A stretch of 64,000 nucleotides of DNA. It comes from Latrodectus hesperus. Lineage: Eukaryota; Arthropoda; Arachnida; Araneae; Theridiidae. The notes beneath the pieces were generated by a model that was given only the letters and a program-made list of their open reading frames with translations, made no database searches and was not told the origin of the DNA. Below are positions 41,943 through 54,811 of this stretch, one piece after another. The position numbers were made by a program, and so were the translations under genes. The stretch covers positions 92,938,626-93,002,625 of the forward strand of contig CM075857.1 in assembly GCA_037975125.1 (NCBI GenBank). Reading direction: 5' to 3'. The first letter of the stretch is position 1. Each line of letters starts with the position of its first letter.

Positions 41943-43216
41943 ACATAGGTATAAATCAATTTTTAATGAACTTACAAGTTCAATTGTATTCCATTCCATC
42001 TATGTAATCACCAGCAAAGCTTATAACCTTTTGCCAAATGTCGGGAAGCCGTTGTAGACCAGTGACAAGGTGTTGATTGTTGATGTGAGCTACCAAACGC
42101 CCTACTACGTGGAATACAGATGAAGCGTCATGAAATGGGAGGGGTTTCTTCGGAAAGAGATCGAATTCACAAGGACTAATGTCGGATGAGTAGGGAGGGT
42201 GTTCCAGGATTTCCCACTGCTACTGTCGCAATAGGAGAATGACATTATTTGCGACATGGCAACGAGCGTTGTCATGCAGTACGATAGGTTGATTGTTGTG
42301 CAATAAACGTCGACGTTTGTGCCACATAGTCGGACGCAGATGGAGCTGTAGAAATTGGCAATAGTAATCAGCGTTGATAGTTTGTCCTTCAAGTACAGCA
42401 TGTGTGAAAATCATGCCGTCCCAGTCATATGCCACAATCAGCATAAACTTCACCCGACTAGGTTCCTGTCGAAATTTCTGTGGACGTGGCGAAACTTGGT
42501 GACGCCATTCATTTTATTGACGTTTTAATTCAGGCTCATAGATTCGTACCCATGTCTCATCAATGGTGACAATACGCTGCAGAAATGCGTCTCCTTCATT
42601 GCGGTATCTGTCAGCCAGTGCATACCGGTGCCATTACTGTACTTCGGTTAGTCGATGTAGAACTCAATGGGAAGGATATTTCCTAAGTTTGAGAGATTTC
42701 TTCATTATGCGCCACACCGTTTGATGACTCAGATCAAACTCTAAGGAACATTCTCGGAGAGTTCATTGACATTGGCGGTCTATGGTACGGAGGCCGCCCA
42801 GGATATCAATCTGCTCTTGAAAAATGGAGGACAAACCTGTGCGTGGCAAATCCGTAGTCTCATTCGAACCCGAACGAAATGCTTTAACCCATCGTGCTAT
42901 TGTTCTATACAGTAAATCATTTGTGCCAAAGACTTTCACTAATCCTCGATAGCATTTTGTTGCTTTTTTGCCACGGGCAACCTCGATTTTAAGCAACAGC
43001 CGTTGATCACCTGTTGAAAACATGATTTAGAGCGATGGAAATGAAACTCCTCACTCTAACGCCACACAACAACCACCCTTCTTAGCAGATCGACTGTTTT
43101 TTGTACTCTACACATCGACAACAGCGCCACCTCACCATTCCCATATCCTATTTGCGCATGCCCACCCCTCTGCAAGTTTCAAGGTTAAGTGGCTACTATT
43201 TAATTTACAACCCTCG
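41943..43216 (-). mobile_element. Mariner-like transposon in intron 7
   Basis: The right end is marked by ...TTTACAACCCTCG before TA (43217-43218). The left end (about 41943) is a diverged inverted match that keeps a GGT...TAAAT core. Nearly the whole length is taken up by a minus-strand transposase pseudogene. The left boundary is approximate. Confidence 0.85.
41980..43023 (-). pseudogene. Full-length mariner transposase pseudogene
   Basis: From ATG at 43023 on the minus strand the frame can be followed about 348 codons, close to the usual mariner length, to a stop at 41982-41980. Recognisable parts are the N-terminal HTH (I-A-R-W-V-K-A-F-R-S-G), T-I-D-E-T-W-V (first catalytic D), V-L-H-D-N-A-R-C-H (second D) and Y-S-S-D-I-S-P-C-E-F-D-L-F-P (third D, DD34D type). 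At least five in-frame stops interrupt it (for example just after D-R-Q-C-Q at 42763 and after L-L-L-R-Q at 42220), with a few codons lost near the C-terminus. It lies antisense inside the FN3 gene. Confidence 0.92.
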
Positions 43217-43375
43217 TATACACACACACATATATATTTACATATATTTGGTCATGTGACATGATGCCATTTTAAAGTTTTGCTATATTATTGAATTTAT
43301 TTGAAATTATGCTACTTTTGTGCAAAAAATGTAAAAGGATGCAAAACTTTGTTGTTAATTTTTTTTAATTACTAG

Positions 43376-43657
43376 TGCCATCGTCTCCAAGGAATTTGAA
43401 AGCAAAGAATATCGAGGCTAAAAGTATTCTTATGGAGTGGCAAGAGCCAGATCCTTATGTGGGTCCAATTGTCCGATACACAGTCAAGTGGATGAACATA
43501 AAAAACAAGCTCTCCGGAAAAGACACCACTGAAAATTTAGATTTCCTCATTCAAGATTTAGATCCTTTCTCTAATTATGAAATCTCTGTTCGTGCGGAAA
43601 CTGCTGCTGGTCCTGGGATGTGGTCAGATCCTAAAAAGGTGCAAACTGCAATAGGAG
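43376..43657 (+). CDS. Exon 8: FN3 domain 6
   Basis: Residues 570-663; acceptor TTACTAG/TG, 282 nt, donor GTAAAG. It contains M-E-W-Q-E-P-D-P-Y-V-G-P-I, L-D-P-F-S-N-Y-E-I-S-V and A-G-P-G-M-W-S-D-P. By hand alignment roughly half its residues are identical to exon 9, without gaps, which indicates duplication of this exon type. Confidence 0.92.
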
Positions 43658-44303
43658 GTAAAGTTATTATAATAATTAACTTTATGCAATTCAATATTAT
43701 AATTTGAAGCTTATTATTATCTATCAGGCCAATAAATTTATTTAATTAAAAGCAAAAGGTAATGGTATACGACGAGGTTCGCCACACTTCTTATAGAATT
43801 CATTCAAATTAACATTTTAAACAGATCAGATTGAAATGCAATTGACTCTAATGTACTAGTCGAAGTTCACTAAGCACCTTCAACTACAAAAGCATAGCAA
43901 GTTCGGTGATTAAAACACCCGCGGATGCTATTAAAATATCATGGAAAATTTTCACTGTGCGAATCGTCTGGCGTAAAGTATTCTTTCAATTATTTTCTAA
44001 TATGAATAGGCTTCATACTAAAGTTTTTCAGGTTATTTCTTGAAGTGTGAATTTATTTTGTTTTCTTCCGTTATATATATATAACTGTTCCATTATATAT
44101 CATTTTGTGGTAAATATATTTCTTTCATTTTTCATTACCATTGTATAAACACAATCGTATTACAAATGCCATATTTGTTAAAATAAAATGTTTCCTTATA
44201 TTAGATATTATTAAAAATTTGTATTTTCAAATTATATTGATGTGATAAAAATATTTTAAAAGTTTTGACGTTTTCTTACTTTTTTCTTTTTTAATCGTTA
44301 TAG

Positions 44304-44585
44304 TGCCATCTTCACCCAGAGATGTAAAAGCCCCCAATATCACAGATACTACTATCTATATAGAATGGCTTGATCCTGAACCATATGTGGGCCCCATAGA
44401 TCGATATCATGTCGAATGGAAAAATGTTAAGAATAATCATACAGAAAGAAATGATACTGAAATATCTAATTACCTCATTCAAAGTCTGGATCCATACACT
44501 AACTACCAAATCTCAGTTCAAGCAGAAACCAAAGCTGGTCGTGGGAAATGGTCGGAACCTGTATTATTAAGGACTGATGTTGGAG
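44304..44585 (+). CDS. Exon 9: FN3 domain 7
   Basis: Residues 664-757; acceptor GTTATAG/TG, 282 nt, donor GTATAA. It contains I-E-W-L-D-P-E-P-Y-V-G-P-I, L-D-P-Y-T-N-Y-Q-I-S-V and A-G-R-G-K-W-S-E-P. It follows exon 8 after only 646 bp, the shortest intron in the array, which fits a relatively recent local duplication. Confidence 0.92.
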
Positions 44586-45707
44586 GTATAATATTTTTAG
44601 TATCTTTATTTGTAAATGTAGACTTCAGAGTATGATTACAATCAAAATGATATTATGGGTATTATTTACAACATAGGGTTTTAGTGTTATTAATAGTTAA
44701 TTTCATCAAAACCAGGTAATGAATATATACATAAATACACTTTAGTAATCATAAATCAGCAAGATATGCTTAAAATTATTAAAATAAACTAAACTTTGGG
44801 GTCTCTGAAATTTAGCAAGATATAGATTTTGTATTGATGTTTATGTTATTTTGTTATTAATTTCAAAACATTTAATGGTTTTTCATAGTATTTGGTCTCG
44901 AAGAAACATTGGTACTCAAGTAAGTTTGCGAATCCCTTCACAAAATTAAATTCTACAGAAAAGAAAAACAAAAAAATTAGGATGGCTATATTTTGGCATT
45001 ATTTTTGATATAGTTACGAAGGAATTTTGTTGCCTCAATGTTTTCTGCCACATAATTTCCTGAAGATATGAATTCATAGATATTTATTTAAAATTAGTAG
45101 ATTTTTTCCATTTATGCAATTTCACCTGTAAAGCAGGGATTTCATTCTTTATCACTGCTTTACAAATGTTTATGTCACACGTTTCTAACTGGTAAAGCAT
45201 GTAGACATTTGTGCTACATGAAAAATTTTGGTATTATAATTACGAAAACTCATTAACATAAAATATAAACTGATATGTTTTGAAAAACTTGAATGAATCG
45301 CACATTTGTATCATATACTAGTTTTTATCGAAGTTTGCTTACTTGTTTTATTTAAACATTAATATATTTTTTAAATTATCTATGTTTGAGTGAGATTTGT
45401 TTAAAAGTAAAAAAAATAATATAAGCAAGGGTTCCTTATGGTCTTATCGAATAGTTAAATGTTATGCTAATATGAGAATATGAACAAAAACTTCAAGAGG
45501 ATAATATCTTCATATTATTAAACAATAGAATATAGAGAAAAGTTTACATAAAATATATAAACCCTTTAAAAATGTTGTGTATTATTACCTTCTAATAATC
45601 AGATGCTTCACCTTGATTCTGAAATATTATCTGCATTTATATTGTAAAGGTGCTTAGTTCTCATTTTTCTCATAATAATGTTATTATTATTTTCTTATTC
45701 CGTTAAG

Positions 45708-45983
45708 TGCCTTTTGTACCAAAAAATGTGATCACCAATCCTTCGAATGTAAGCATCAAGGTACAATGGGAAGAGCCTCAGCCATTCAGAGGACCCATTG
45801 AGTACTACACTGTGCGCTGGCGACATTCCAACGCTAACAGCAGTGAAAGAATAACCAACAGCACGGATTACGTCATTCAGAACTTGGTGCCATTTACATC
45901 ATACTTCGTCCAGATAAGGGCCACCACATCCGCAGGAGGAAGTCCTTGGACTAAAGCTATGGAAGTGAAGACGCTGACTGGAA
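45708..45983 (+). CDS. Exon 10: FN3 domain 8
   Basis: Residues 758-849; acceptor CGTTAAG/TG, 276 nt, donor A/GTAAGT. It contains V-Q-W-E-E-P-Q-P-F-R-G-P-I, L-V-P-F-T-S-Y-F-V-Q-I and A-G-G-S-P-W-T-K. It begins V-P-F-V-P and is two codons shorter than the 282-nt units. Confidence 0.92.
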
Positions 45984-46021
45984 GTAAGTTGCAGTACTTC
46001 CGCATAACACTTTCCTTATGA

Positions 46022-48282
46022 TTCATCCGTCATATTGAATATCCAAATTCGGAAACATATCCTACAAAAAAAATTGAAGAATGAAAATTGGGCTATTGCA
46101 AACGAAGACATGTTCCTCCAATGTTATTTTATTAACGGACGCTTATCTTATGAATATTAATGATAATATTTGTGACGAAAATATGAGTCACATATTAAAA
46201 TTTTAAAAATACTTTTTATTATAGTTTTTGTGAAAAATCGCAACCAACAGGCGTAATTAGAATAATGAATTTCAGGATTCTGAACTTCTTTTATTGTAAC
46301 TTGTAAAATAAATTTTTTTAATATTTACAAAGTATAATAATACCAATCTTTGATTACATTCGTAATAAAATTCATATTTTGTTATGAATGATTTCATCAT
46401 CATTCATTAGAAAATATTATTTTAATATAATGAATTATATTTCGAATCACGCTGGTTTATATGTTCTAAGCATGTTTAATTAAAACCGATTTCATCAAAA
46501 GTTAAGCGATAACTATATCTCTTTCACATTCCATATTTTTATATTGCCAATTTATTTAAAAAATATATTGCCAGTTCTGTAAAATACATTTCTTACCCAT
46601 TTTTCTTATTTCTAAGAATTGCAGTTATTTTAATGATGTTAACTTAATACATTCGTCATGTTGAAAACTGATTACATTTTGAATTAAAAATATAAGTTTT
46701 GGTTCCTATATAAACACTTCTTTTAAAGAAAATAATAGAAAAATAAATAATCTTTGTTTCTATCATTAATCGTTAATAACATTCATTTAAAGATGTCCCT
46801 AAGAGTTTTTTGCTAAAAGTAAGCATTATAGTCACAGCTTCCAGATTTGGTGAAAATATTTTCACCTAGCGGAAGAGACTTAAAAGATAACAGTCTGTTG
46901 TGTGTTTTATATAACTTCTCACGATAAAATATCGAGCGAAATTTTATCGTACAATAAAAGTCGTCTAGTTTGAAAGAGGCCTTAGATATTAGAATTTGAT
47001 TATCAATCTACAATGCGTACCAATCGACTGTTTGAAAAGAACAACATCCAAAGAATAATCGGGTATTTTCCCAATCTCAAATTGTTAAGCTTATCACTAA
47101 ATAAGAATATAGTAATCGTATTAAGAATTAATTAAAATATTCCATTTAAAAATATTACAGAATTAAAACTGAAGGAAATATAAGGAAAAATAAAGTTGTA
47201 AAAATAATAAAAATATCTTAATAAAAGTTACATCTAGTTAAAAATAAATAAAATGAAGAATTTCAAAATTAGTAAATGAATTTATTTTATATATTTATTC
47301 TGATAAATCTAATGATTTTAGATAGAATTCTGCAAATCATTAGCACATTAAAGTAGAAATTTTCAAAATTTGTTTAACAATTTTATCTCGTCGAACATTT
47401 ACTCTGAAATTTACTCTTTAATTTAGGCCAAAAATATAGTTCATGCAAAAATATCTTTTCATGCAATTCCTCAAATTTAAGAATTTTTGCGATAAATATT
47501 AAATTAAGAAAACAAATCAGGAATAAATTTTAAAAATTTTCATTTAATGGATCCAGTTGCAGAATTTTGGGAAAATATTACAGAAAAGAATACTAAAAAA
47601 TTTGGTAAACGGAACAATTCTGTAGTTTCGTTTATTAAAAATATAAATACAATTCTAGGAATTCTATTCCTGTAGAAAATTCTTAGGATGAAACTGTTAT
47701 CGACATTTTTCTTCTGTGATTACATCTTGTGATTCCGAGAAATATATATTTGAATTATCGATGAAATATGCAAAATCTTGGGTCCAAATTGGCGGATGGA
47801 CGTTTGCACAAAATATTTTCTTCTTATAATCTCATAGCGCACAATATTCAGATGAGCTAAATTACAAAAATATAAAATGAAACTTTATATTTCCCTCCCT
47901 GCTACATCCAATGCAAAATCCAAAATGAAAATGGTGAAAATTCGAATTGCGGGCACGCAGTTCATGCTTGTGTGTACGGGCACTACATTTTATCACTATA
48001 TTTAGTGACACATTTAGCAATTAATTGCTTTTGGTGAATTAATTTGCCAAGGATCATCAAAAATCAAGGAAAAAAATCACCAAATTTTACCCCATTTGGC
48101 GACTTTTTGCGCTTGGCGAACTATGACCATAATTCTTCTTTTAACCGAGTCTTTTTAATTTAAAGATTTGTTGATCAGCTCAGTGTGTTTGATAAAATGA
48201 GAATTATAATTTTTCAAAATTATTTATGAATGGATTCTATTGTAGCATAATAAATGACAATAATATTTATCTTCTTTTTCAG
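46022..48282. other. Intron 10 (most of it), nothing identified
   Basis: AT-rich. The part at 47780-48130 is slightly richer in GC (GGCGACTTTTTGCGCTTGGC at about 48097) and may be an old repeat, but I cannot name it. Confidence 0.4.
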
Positions 48283-48564
48283 TACCTGCACCCCCTAGGA
48301 ATGTCAAAGAAATAAATGTGACTAAAACAAGCATTTTTATTGAGTGGCAAGAGCCCATTCCAAACATGGGTCTGATTATTAGGTACTCCATCAGGTGGAT
48401 AAATATGAACAATAATGCCTTGGGAGAAGGATTCTCAGCGAACTCACCATTCCTTATTCAACATCTGAATCCATTTACTAACTACACAATCGAAGTAAAA
48501 GCTGAAACAAGTGTTGGTTTTGGTGACTGGTCAGATCCCGTACTCGTAAGGACTAATATTGGAG
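48283..48564 (+). CDS. Exon 11: FN3 domain 9
   Basis: Residues 850-943; acceptor TTTTTCAG/TA, 282 nt, donor GTAATA. It contains I-E-W-Q-E-P-I-P-N-M-G-L-I, L-N-P-F-T-N-Y-T-I-E-V and V-G-F-G-D-W-S-D-P. The junction codon with exon 10 (A/TA) encodes Ile. Confidence 0.92.
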
Positions 48565-50016
48565 GTAATATAAATATAATATAAATAGTAATTAAAAAAA
48601 TATAATAACTTATATTGCACACATAGTGAATAAAATCAGAATAGAGGATCTCCAAGCACAAATTTATGTAAGGGAAAGAAGTAAAACTTAATTTAAATAA
48701 AATCATTTTAAATTTTTGATTACGATCAAAACAGAAGCTCACACTACACAATATATATAGTACAAGAGAAATGTAATTGAAATTAGGACATATTTAAGGA
48801 AATCTAAAACAGCAGTAAAATAAGGCATGTTTTAAATTAGATTAAAATTCTTTAAAGTTATTACCACCTAAATTTGAGTGAATATTTTGCAGAGTTGGCA
48901 ATTGAGGGAAAAGTAGAAAATGAGTAGTATGTATATAAGAGCCTATAATAAAATAAAATTAAAAAAGTTGAAAACGTTTACCACGTGATACTAGTAAAGA
49001 ATTTTCCAGATGGAAAATTGATTTCTGCACATGGTGACACATTAGTTCAGATTACGATATTAAAATAAAAATTTTGACGGAAAGAAATGTCTATATTTTA
49101 AATTTCAAAACCACCTAACTGATAAAAGAAACTTAACATACATAGCCAGTCATTTAAAAATTTAAATTTTTAAATACAATGTCAGTAATTTTATTTATTA
49201 AGAGAAAAATTTATTCCAAGTTCTCTTTGTTACAAATTATCAACGTGTCAATTGTTTGTAACTAAAGGTATTCACATAATTTAGGGCATTAAGTTGTCTT
49301 TTAATTTAACACGCGCATATTTACGTTCCTTAAATATTTTCCATTATAATTAATCTTTAAAATATCTGCAGCATAATTCTATAAAAAATAAATTGCACTG
49401 AAAGAACTTTATAATCTTGTATCATCTTGTATTCATTTCAGACAAATACTAATTGTTTTACTTACATCTTAATAAAAGTGATGTGACATTTCGCCGTTTA
49501 GGTAGCTGAAAACAGCTGTTATTTTATGGGATCAATTTAATTTTTTTTGAAACTAAAATTTGTATTTTTACTTTGGGATTGTTACAATATCCAAACATTA
49601 ATTCCTAGTTGTGAATAGTTTATCAACTCAAAGCTGTTATAACGCTTTCCAACATTCAGGACATATTGCCTTCCAATAGGAATTTTCATAGATAGTGGAC
49701 TGTATTCACCTGTAGAAAGCAAGAAATCTGAAAACTGTTAAGCACCCATTGCAGAATATGTACGTACAGAAAGTTCACGGGAATACCAAATACATCTACC
49801 CTTTTTTAATAGAGGTTGAAATTGAATCGTCCCACTCGATTGCAAAGGTTTTGGTCAAACCAATAAGCCTCAAAATTGTAAAGTTAAAATATCTTTAAAG
49901 CTAAACATTTATTTATTAATCTGATATTAATTTAAAATATTTTTTACATTAGTTTTTTAATATTTATATTAATATAAAAAGATTAAAATCTATGGGACAA
50001 ATATTATATTTTATAG

Positions 50017-50298
50017 TGCCTAGTCCACCAAGGAATGTGGAAATTAAACAAACTTTGAATACCAGTATCGAAGTGACTTGGAATGAACCTCAACCAAAAG
50101 TTGGAGACATTTTGGAATACCTCATTATCTGGACAAATACAAAATCCCAAACTAAAGAAGCAGGCAAAACAAGTAATTTGCATTATGTGATCGAGAATCT
50201 AGAGCCCTACACTAATTATTCTATTAAGATATCAGCAAAAACAGAAGCTGGAATTGGAAATCCATCTTTGCCTTTAAATGTCCGCACTAAAAGTGGAG
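50017..50298 (+). CDS. Exon 12: FN3 domain 10
   Basis: Residues 944-1037; acceptor TTTATAG/TG, 282 nt, donor GTGAGT. It contains V-T-W-N-E-P-Q-P-K-V-G-D-I, L-E-P-Y-T-N-Y-S-I-K-I and A-G-I-G-N-P-S-L-P; here the W of the W-S motif is lost. The reading frame upstream of the acceptor is intronic. Confidence 0.92.
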
Positions 50299-51509
50299 GT
50301 GAGTGCATTAATTTATTATCGATTGGTCTTCTTAAAATTTTCTTGTTGATTTACATATCATAAAAAATACAGTTTTGTTTATATACAGCAACGAGTGTGC
50401 TGCTTGATTTTCAAATTTCCAAACAGGGCAGTCATTTCAATCATCTTTTAATCAATGAATTCACTAAATAGTGTGAAATCAAGCCTTACTTATAGACAGT
50501 ATATTGAGTTCCTAATATTTCAGTAACGGTGTTTATATTGGCTTGTATTAAACATTCAAATTTCTGTACTGGTCATTTTAGAATACAATGAAATGTTCAA
50601 AATTTTCTAGATGTTATCACTCCGTTAAAATAGATAATCAAATGGCAGCACGCAATCGATATATTTTGATTTTATTTTCTTCCACTATTCTATTTTGGAT
50701 GGTAGAGGAAAATTGTTGGATAAAATGTTACCTAACCTTTAATTGTGAATAATATACACATGTCATAATATTTCCCATTTATATAAAAAAAATGATTTTT
50801 AAATATTTCCTTCAATATCTTATTTACGTGAACATATATTTCCATTATTGAGAAATATAAAAATAAACCATAAGATTCGTCTTTCCAATGTTCATACTGT
50901 TCTATGAATTTCATTTTTAAGTATTCAAACTAGAATAAAATTTAAAATATGTAAATCAAAAGAGTGACTTTGAAGGAATTATTTTGATTTCAAATATCTG
51001 AAATCACACACATTTTTTCATTCTATAATTTACATTTTAATGTCTATAATAATTATAATAAACGAAACGAAGTTTATATTTTAAAGAAAAATTCAGTTTA
51101 TGATGGAGAGTTATTGATTTAAAATGAGAACATAAACAAATGTGTGCATGGAAAATTTGAGTAGTGATGAATTGAATGTCACTAATATAGAAAAGAATGA
51201 AAATTCCTGGCTTAAATACAATTAGAAGTATTTGTAGTATTGAAGTTACTGCTTTGATGAATTGCAAATTTTTCACAAAATGAATTTTGAACTTTTTCTA
51301 GTTATGATATTGAAACTAGAAATGGGATTTGAATACATCCACTGAACCGTCAGTTTATAAGGCATACTCACGACTATACAAATGTGTTGGTTTAGCAATT
51401 GCTACCTACAAGGTACATGGTATCATATGACAGTTGGTACGCATATAAAGCGCTTAAAGCACTTGTTAACTGATCGTAGTTTGACCATCATTGTCTGAAA
51501 ATCAAATGA

Positions 51510-52690
51510 TCTGAGGGATTTCAAGTGCGTAATAATAATTGGTACCTGTAAAGGTGGACTAAGTATTCCCAAAATTACCTATATTCTAGCTTTTTCAAGA
51601 ACAATCATTTCAAAATTTTTAGAACTCATTGAATAAACAGAAGACAACCAGATAAGACAAGCCTGTAATCAGAAACAGCTAGTTTATCCAAAAGATGAGC
51701 ATAGAAAGGAATCATGCAAAAAAAGGGTCTCAACTCATGAAGTAATCTTAGTCTATAGTACTGGGCAACAGAATACTTATCTTAACGCATCACGCTCCTG
51801 ACATTGGCAAGGATATGCAACACAAGCATACTGTCAGTTCGAGTGTAACTTTGGTGTCGACTCAAAACTGCAAAAAATCGTATTCGATTCACCCATGATC
51901 ATCAACATGGAGGGTCGATGATTGGAAGTTAGTGTTGTTGCACTAGCATGCTTCCCTGTACGTAGCCCTTAGTTGGGCTCTACCAGTTAGATAGAAGCAA
52001 CCGGGTGAAGTCTCCGTGATTTTGAAGCAAAGACTAAGCATAAAGAACCCCAATACTTGACCTGCCACACCCAGAGGTATCATTTCATTGAGAGGATATT
52101 GCAACCACACCCAATTTTAACATTCTCCAATCGCCCTAAGCGAACGCGACGGATCTTCAGTTAAGCCCTGATTGAAACCCACTACCTTCTGATAATGAGA
52201 ACGACGCCCTAACCAACTAGGTCACCGCAGCCATGGAAGTAAGTGTTTTGGTTGACTGAATTCCATTTTCTATTACAGTATGCAAATGAGTGACGCAAAA
52301 ACTGGAGACAACTGCTCGAAATGGTAAACTGGCACTGTCAGGTTTCCTCTGTTCAAGCTAGTGTAGGCTATCACTGGCCTGAGGAATATGCTGCCAGCAT
52401 ACTGATACCCGTAGAACTACTTCACGTTAATGGTCTGAATTACGTCATCATTGTCACTGATAACCCCTTCAGGTTTATTCCAGCATGGCCCTTCTTCAGA
52501 ATGTGTGTGTGTGTGTGGCTCTCCGAATATATCTCTTTATCAGAAAAAAAATTCAGTGCTCTGTGTTACAAACTTCATTTCTTCATAGAGCGGCTCCAGG
52601 GGATAATGAATTGAACTAACTCTACTGGTCACCATACTCTCTGGATTTGAATTCAATAAAACATCTTTGATGATATGTGTTCTGCCCAGC
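51510..52690 (+). pseudogene. Very degraded Tc1-like transposase interrupted by a SINE (intron 12)
   Basis: Left of the SINE, D-L-S-D-F-K-x-V-I-I-I-G-T-C-K-G-G-L-S-I-P-K-I (about 51510-51580) resembles the start of Tc1-like HTH regions (DLSDFxRGxIVG). Right of it, Y-S-L-D-L-N-S-I-K-H-L-W-D-D at about 52636 matches the catalytic SPDLNPIEHLWD block. Stops and frame changes are many. The middle is hard to follow, so the limits are approximate. Confidence 0.55.
51937..52233 (-). mobile_element. tRNA-derived SINE, family A, minus strand
   Basis: Reading the minus strand from 52233: an A-box-like GGTGACCTAGTTGGTTAGGG, then a B-box-like GGTAGTGGGTTTCAATC (about 52187-52170), then a body that matches the copy at 61841-62142 over its length and ends in AACAAC-type sequence. 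It is flanked by a 14-bp target duplication with one mismatch, TGGAAGTTAGTGTT (51923-51936) and TGGAAGTAAGTGTT (52234-52247), which fixes the boundaries and shows it was inserted by retrotransposition. Confidence 0.88.
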
Positions 52691-53972
52691 ATGGATCTAT
52701 CACAATACAATAAATATCAACTGAGAGTGGCAGTTGTATTTACGTGGACAAACGATACTGAATAATACTATCAGAAGCTACTAGAATTCATGTCGGTATT
52801 AGTGTCACTATGATCGTTAGAAGTGGTCTAATTCAAGGTTGTTTCTAATAAACATGCCACTCTCAGTACACAATATTAAACACATTTACATGATGAGGTA
52901 GATTGTAGCACACACTATAGAAAAGAATTTTCAACGCATAATGTATGATTTAATGAAAGAAAAAGATGCAAAAGAATATAGATAGATTTATTAAACATTA
53001 AAGTTAGATATCCTGTGAGTTACGTGCATTTTGTCTCTGACACGATCATAAAAATCTATTATGCTTCAATAATTCCTTAAAAATTGAATTAAAGAGTACA
53101 TCAAAGTAATATTTATATTATTATTGTAAAATATTTAAAGCCATTTTAAGAGCCTACTATTTTATGCTCTCTATATGTTTAAATGTTAAAATTGTGTGTA
53201 TAACCACGAATTTCAGATTATTTAGTTCCTACTCATGATAATATCTTACATCAACTTCTATTCCGTGTTGGTTTAATATATGTGCTTAAAATGTAAGTGC
53301 TGAACACGCTTCACTTTTATGTTTTTTAAAAACTTCTTTTAGTGTCATTTTTTTCCTTTTGTTTTTATAACTTTATGACACTCAGTTTATTATCACATAT
53401 GTAATAATAATATCCGTTTTGTGTCTTTTTTAATTTAAAATTTTTATTCGATGTCTGCTCATATATTTTATTGTTACATTATTAAATGTATAATGTTGAA
53501 AGTATAATATTTCTAAATGACTGCTGTATTATTTGTTGAATTCATTGAATTATGTTTGGCGTTTATTTTCAAATTTTTATTCTGAATTTAAGAAAATTAT
53601 TTTTGTGTAAAGCTATATATTGAAGAAATTGTTCATGAAGAATGACGAAAAAAAATATAAATCGAAGATTTTTATAATATTAGTACAATAACTCTATAAC
53701 CCATATCTTCTTTATTTTAAAAAATGTGTGCTTAAAAACATACTCAGCTCCAAACAAAAAAATCTTGATGGAAACATAATAAAAAAGAGTAGCAAATTTA
53801 TAATTCGAGTATAAAAACAATCGAAATTTCTTGGACTTTTTCTATAAATAAAACATGGTAAAATAATTTATTTTTAGTTGATTTCCTAATAATATTCAAG
53901 CAACAGTAAAAAGTCGTGAATAAACAAAGAAAATTATATGAATCGGAATAAGGAAAAAGTCCGTATATATCA

Positions 53973-53974
<2 letters not shown>

Positions 53975-54002
<28 letters not shown>
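53975..54002. repeat. Short (TA)n tract in intron 12
   Basis: About 14 TA units next to the left end of the Tigger-derived element. Confidence 0.9.
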
Positions 54003-54007
<5 letters not shown>

Positions 54008-54070
54008 GAAGTAAGAATTCATTAGTAATGCAATATCCAATTGTTGCGAAAATAATTTTGTTAAGATATA

Positions 54071-54811
54071 GTAGAATTGCAATTATCCGAATCAATTGGG
54101 ACCGGATCCCATTCGGATAATCAAAAATTTGAAAAAAAGGTCCAATTTTAATTAATTATTTTACGCTGAAAATGGGAGAAAAGCTACATATTTTTAAAGA
54201 AAAGGAACTTTTAATCATTTAAATGAAAAGACAACACTTTTACATGTTAAGTGAATGCAAGTGCTCTATATTAATATAATATGTATGTACAGAGCTGTAA
54301 ATGAAAATCATTGCGTTATAAACATCTCGGTTAAAGTAAGCTGTTTCAATACCTTCATATACTTTCGGCTAGACGAATCGCACATCCACTTGACAATGAA
54401 AATTTGCATGTGGTCACACTCGGGCTGACGCTCTATTCACTTCAAAGTTAATTCAAAGCCGGCAAATGCTTCATTAGCTAATGGTCACGTGTCTGCTTCA
54501 ACTTGTACATTAAGATCATCTTCTTCCTCAACATTTTTAATTAATTTACCATCATTTACAGTTTGAAATATAAGGCTTCATGCATTGACTTCTTTGATAT
54601 TTTCGAAAGAATATTTTTGAATCCCTCAAGTGACACGTCTCTCTCTCTCTCTCTCTCAACTTCTTCAATTTTATACCTTTCCTTTTCTTGAGCTTTTCCT
54701 TTTTTCTCATTTTCCTTCCCTTTTTCAGTGAAATTTATTTTTTCGAAATTCTGAAAAAGATTCGGATAATCAGTGATTCAGGTAGATAAAGTTCGGATAA
54801 TTGAAGTTCTG
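54071..54811 (-). mobile_element. Tigger/pogo-type deletion derivative
   Basis: The ends form an inverted pair: CAATTATCCGAAT at 54080-54092 on the left, and GTTCGGATAATTGAAGTTCTG (54791-54811) on the right, each next to TA. CAG-ended termini with AATTATCCGA are typical of Tigger elements. Minus-strand translation around 54535-54400 gives E-E-D-D-L, then N-E-A-F-A-G-F-E-L-T-L-K, a stop, I-E-R-Q-P-E-C-D, which matches the C-terminal tail of Tigger transposases. The catalytic core is missing, so this is an internally deleted copy of 741 bp. Confidence 0.82.
54639..54658. repeat. (CT)n microsatellite
   Basis: About ten CT units inside the Tigger derivative. Confidence 0.92.

Noticed and set aside
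48224..48412. Minus-strand frames over FN3 exons (also 44312-44509, 61160-61375, 33274-33483, 28644-28889)
   Set aside because: Antisense shadows of well-supported FN3 exons; no protein features.
49992..50016. Possible extension of exon 12 upstream
   Set aside because: The other FN3 exons start with V/I-P right after an AG acceptor, and 50017 fits this and the 282-nt length.
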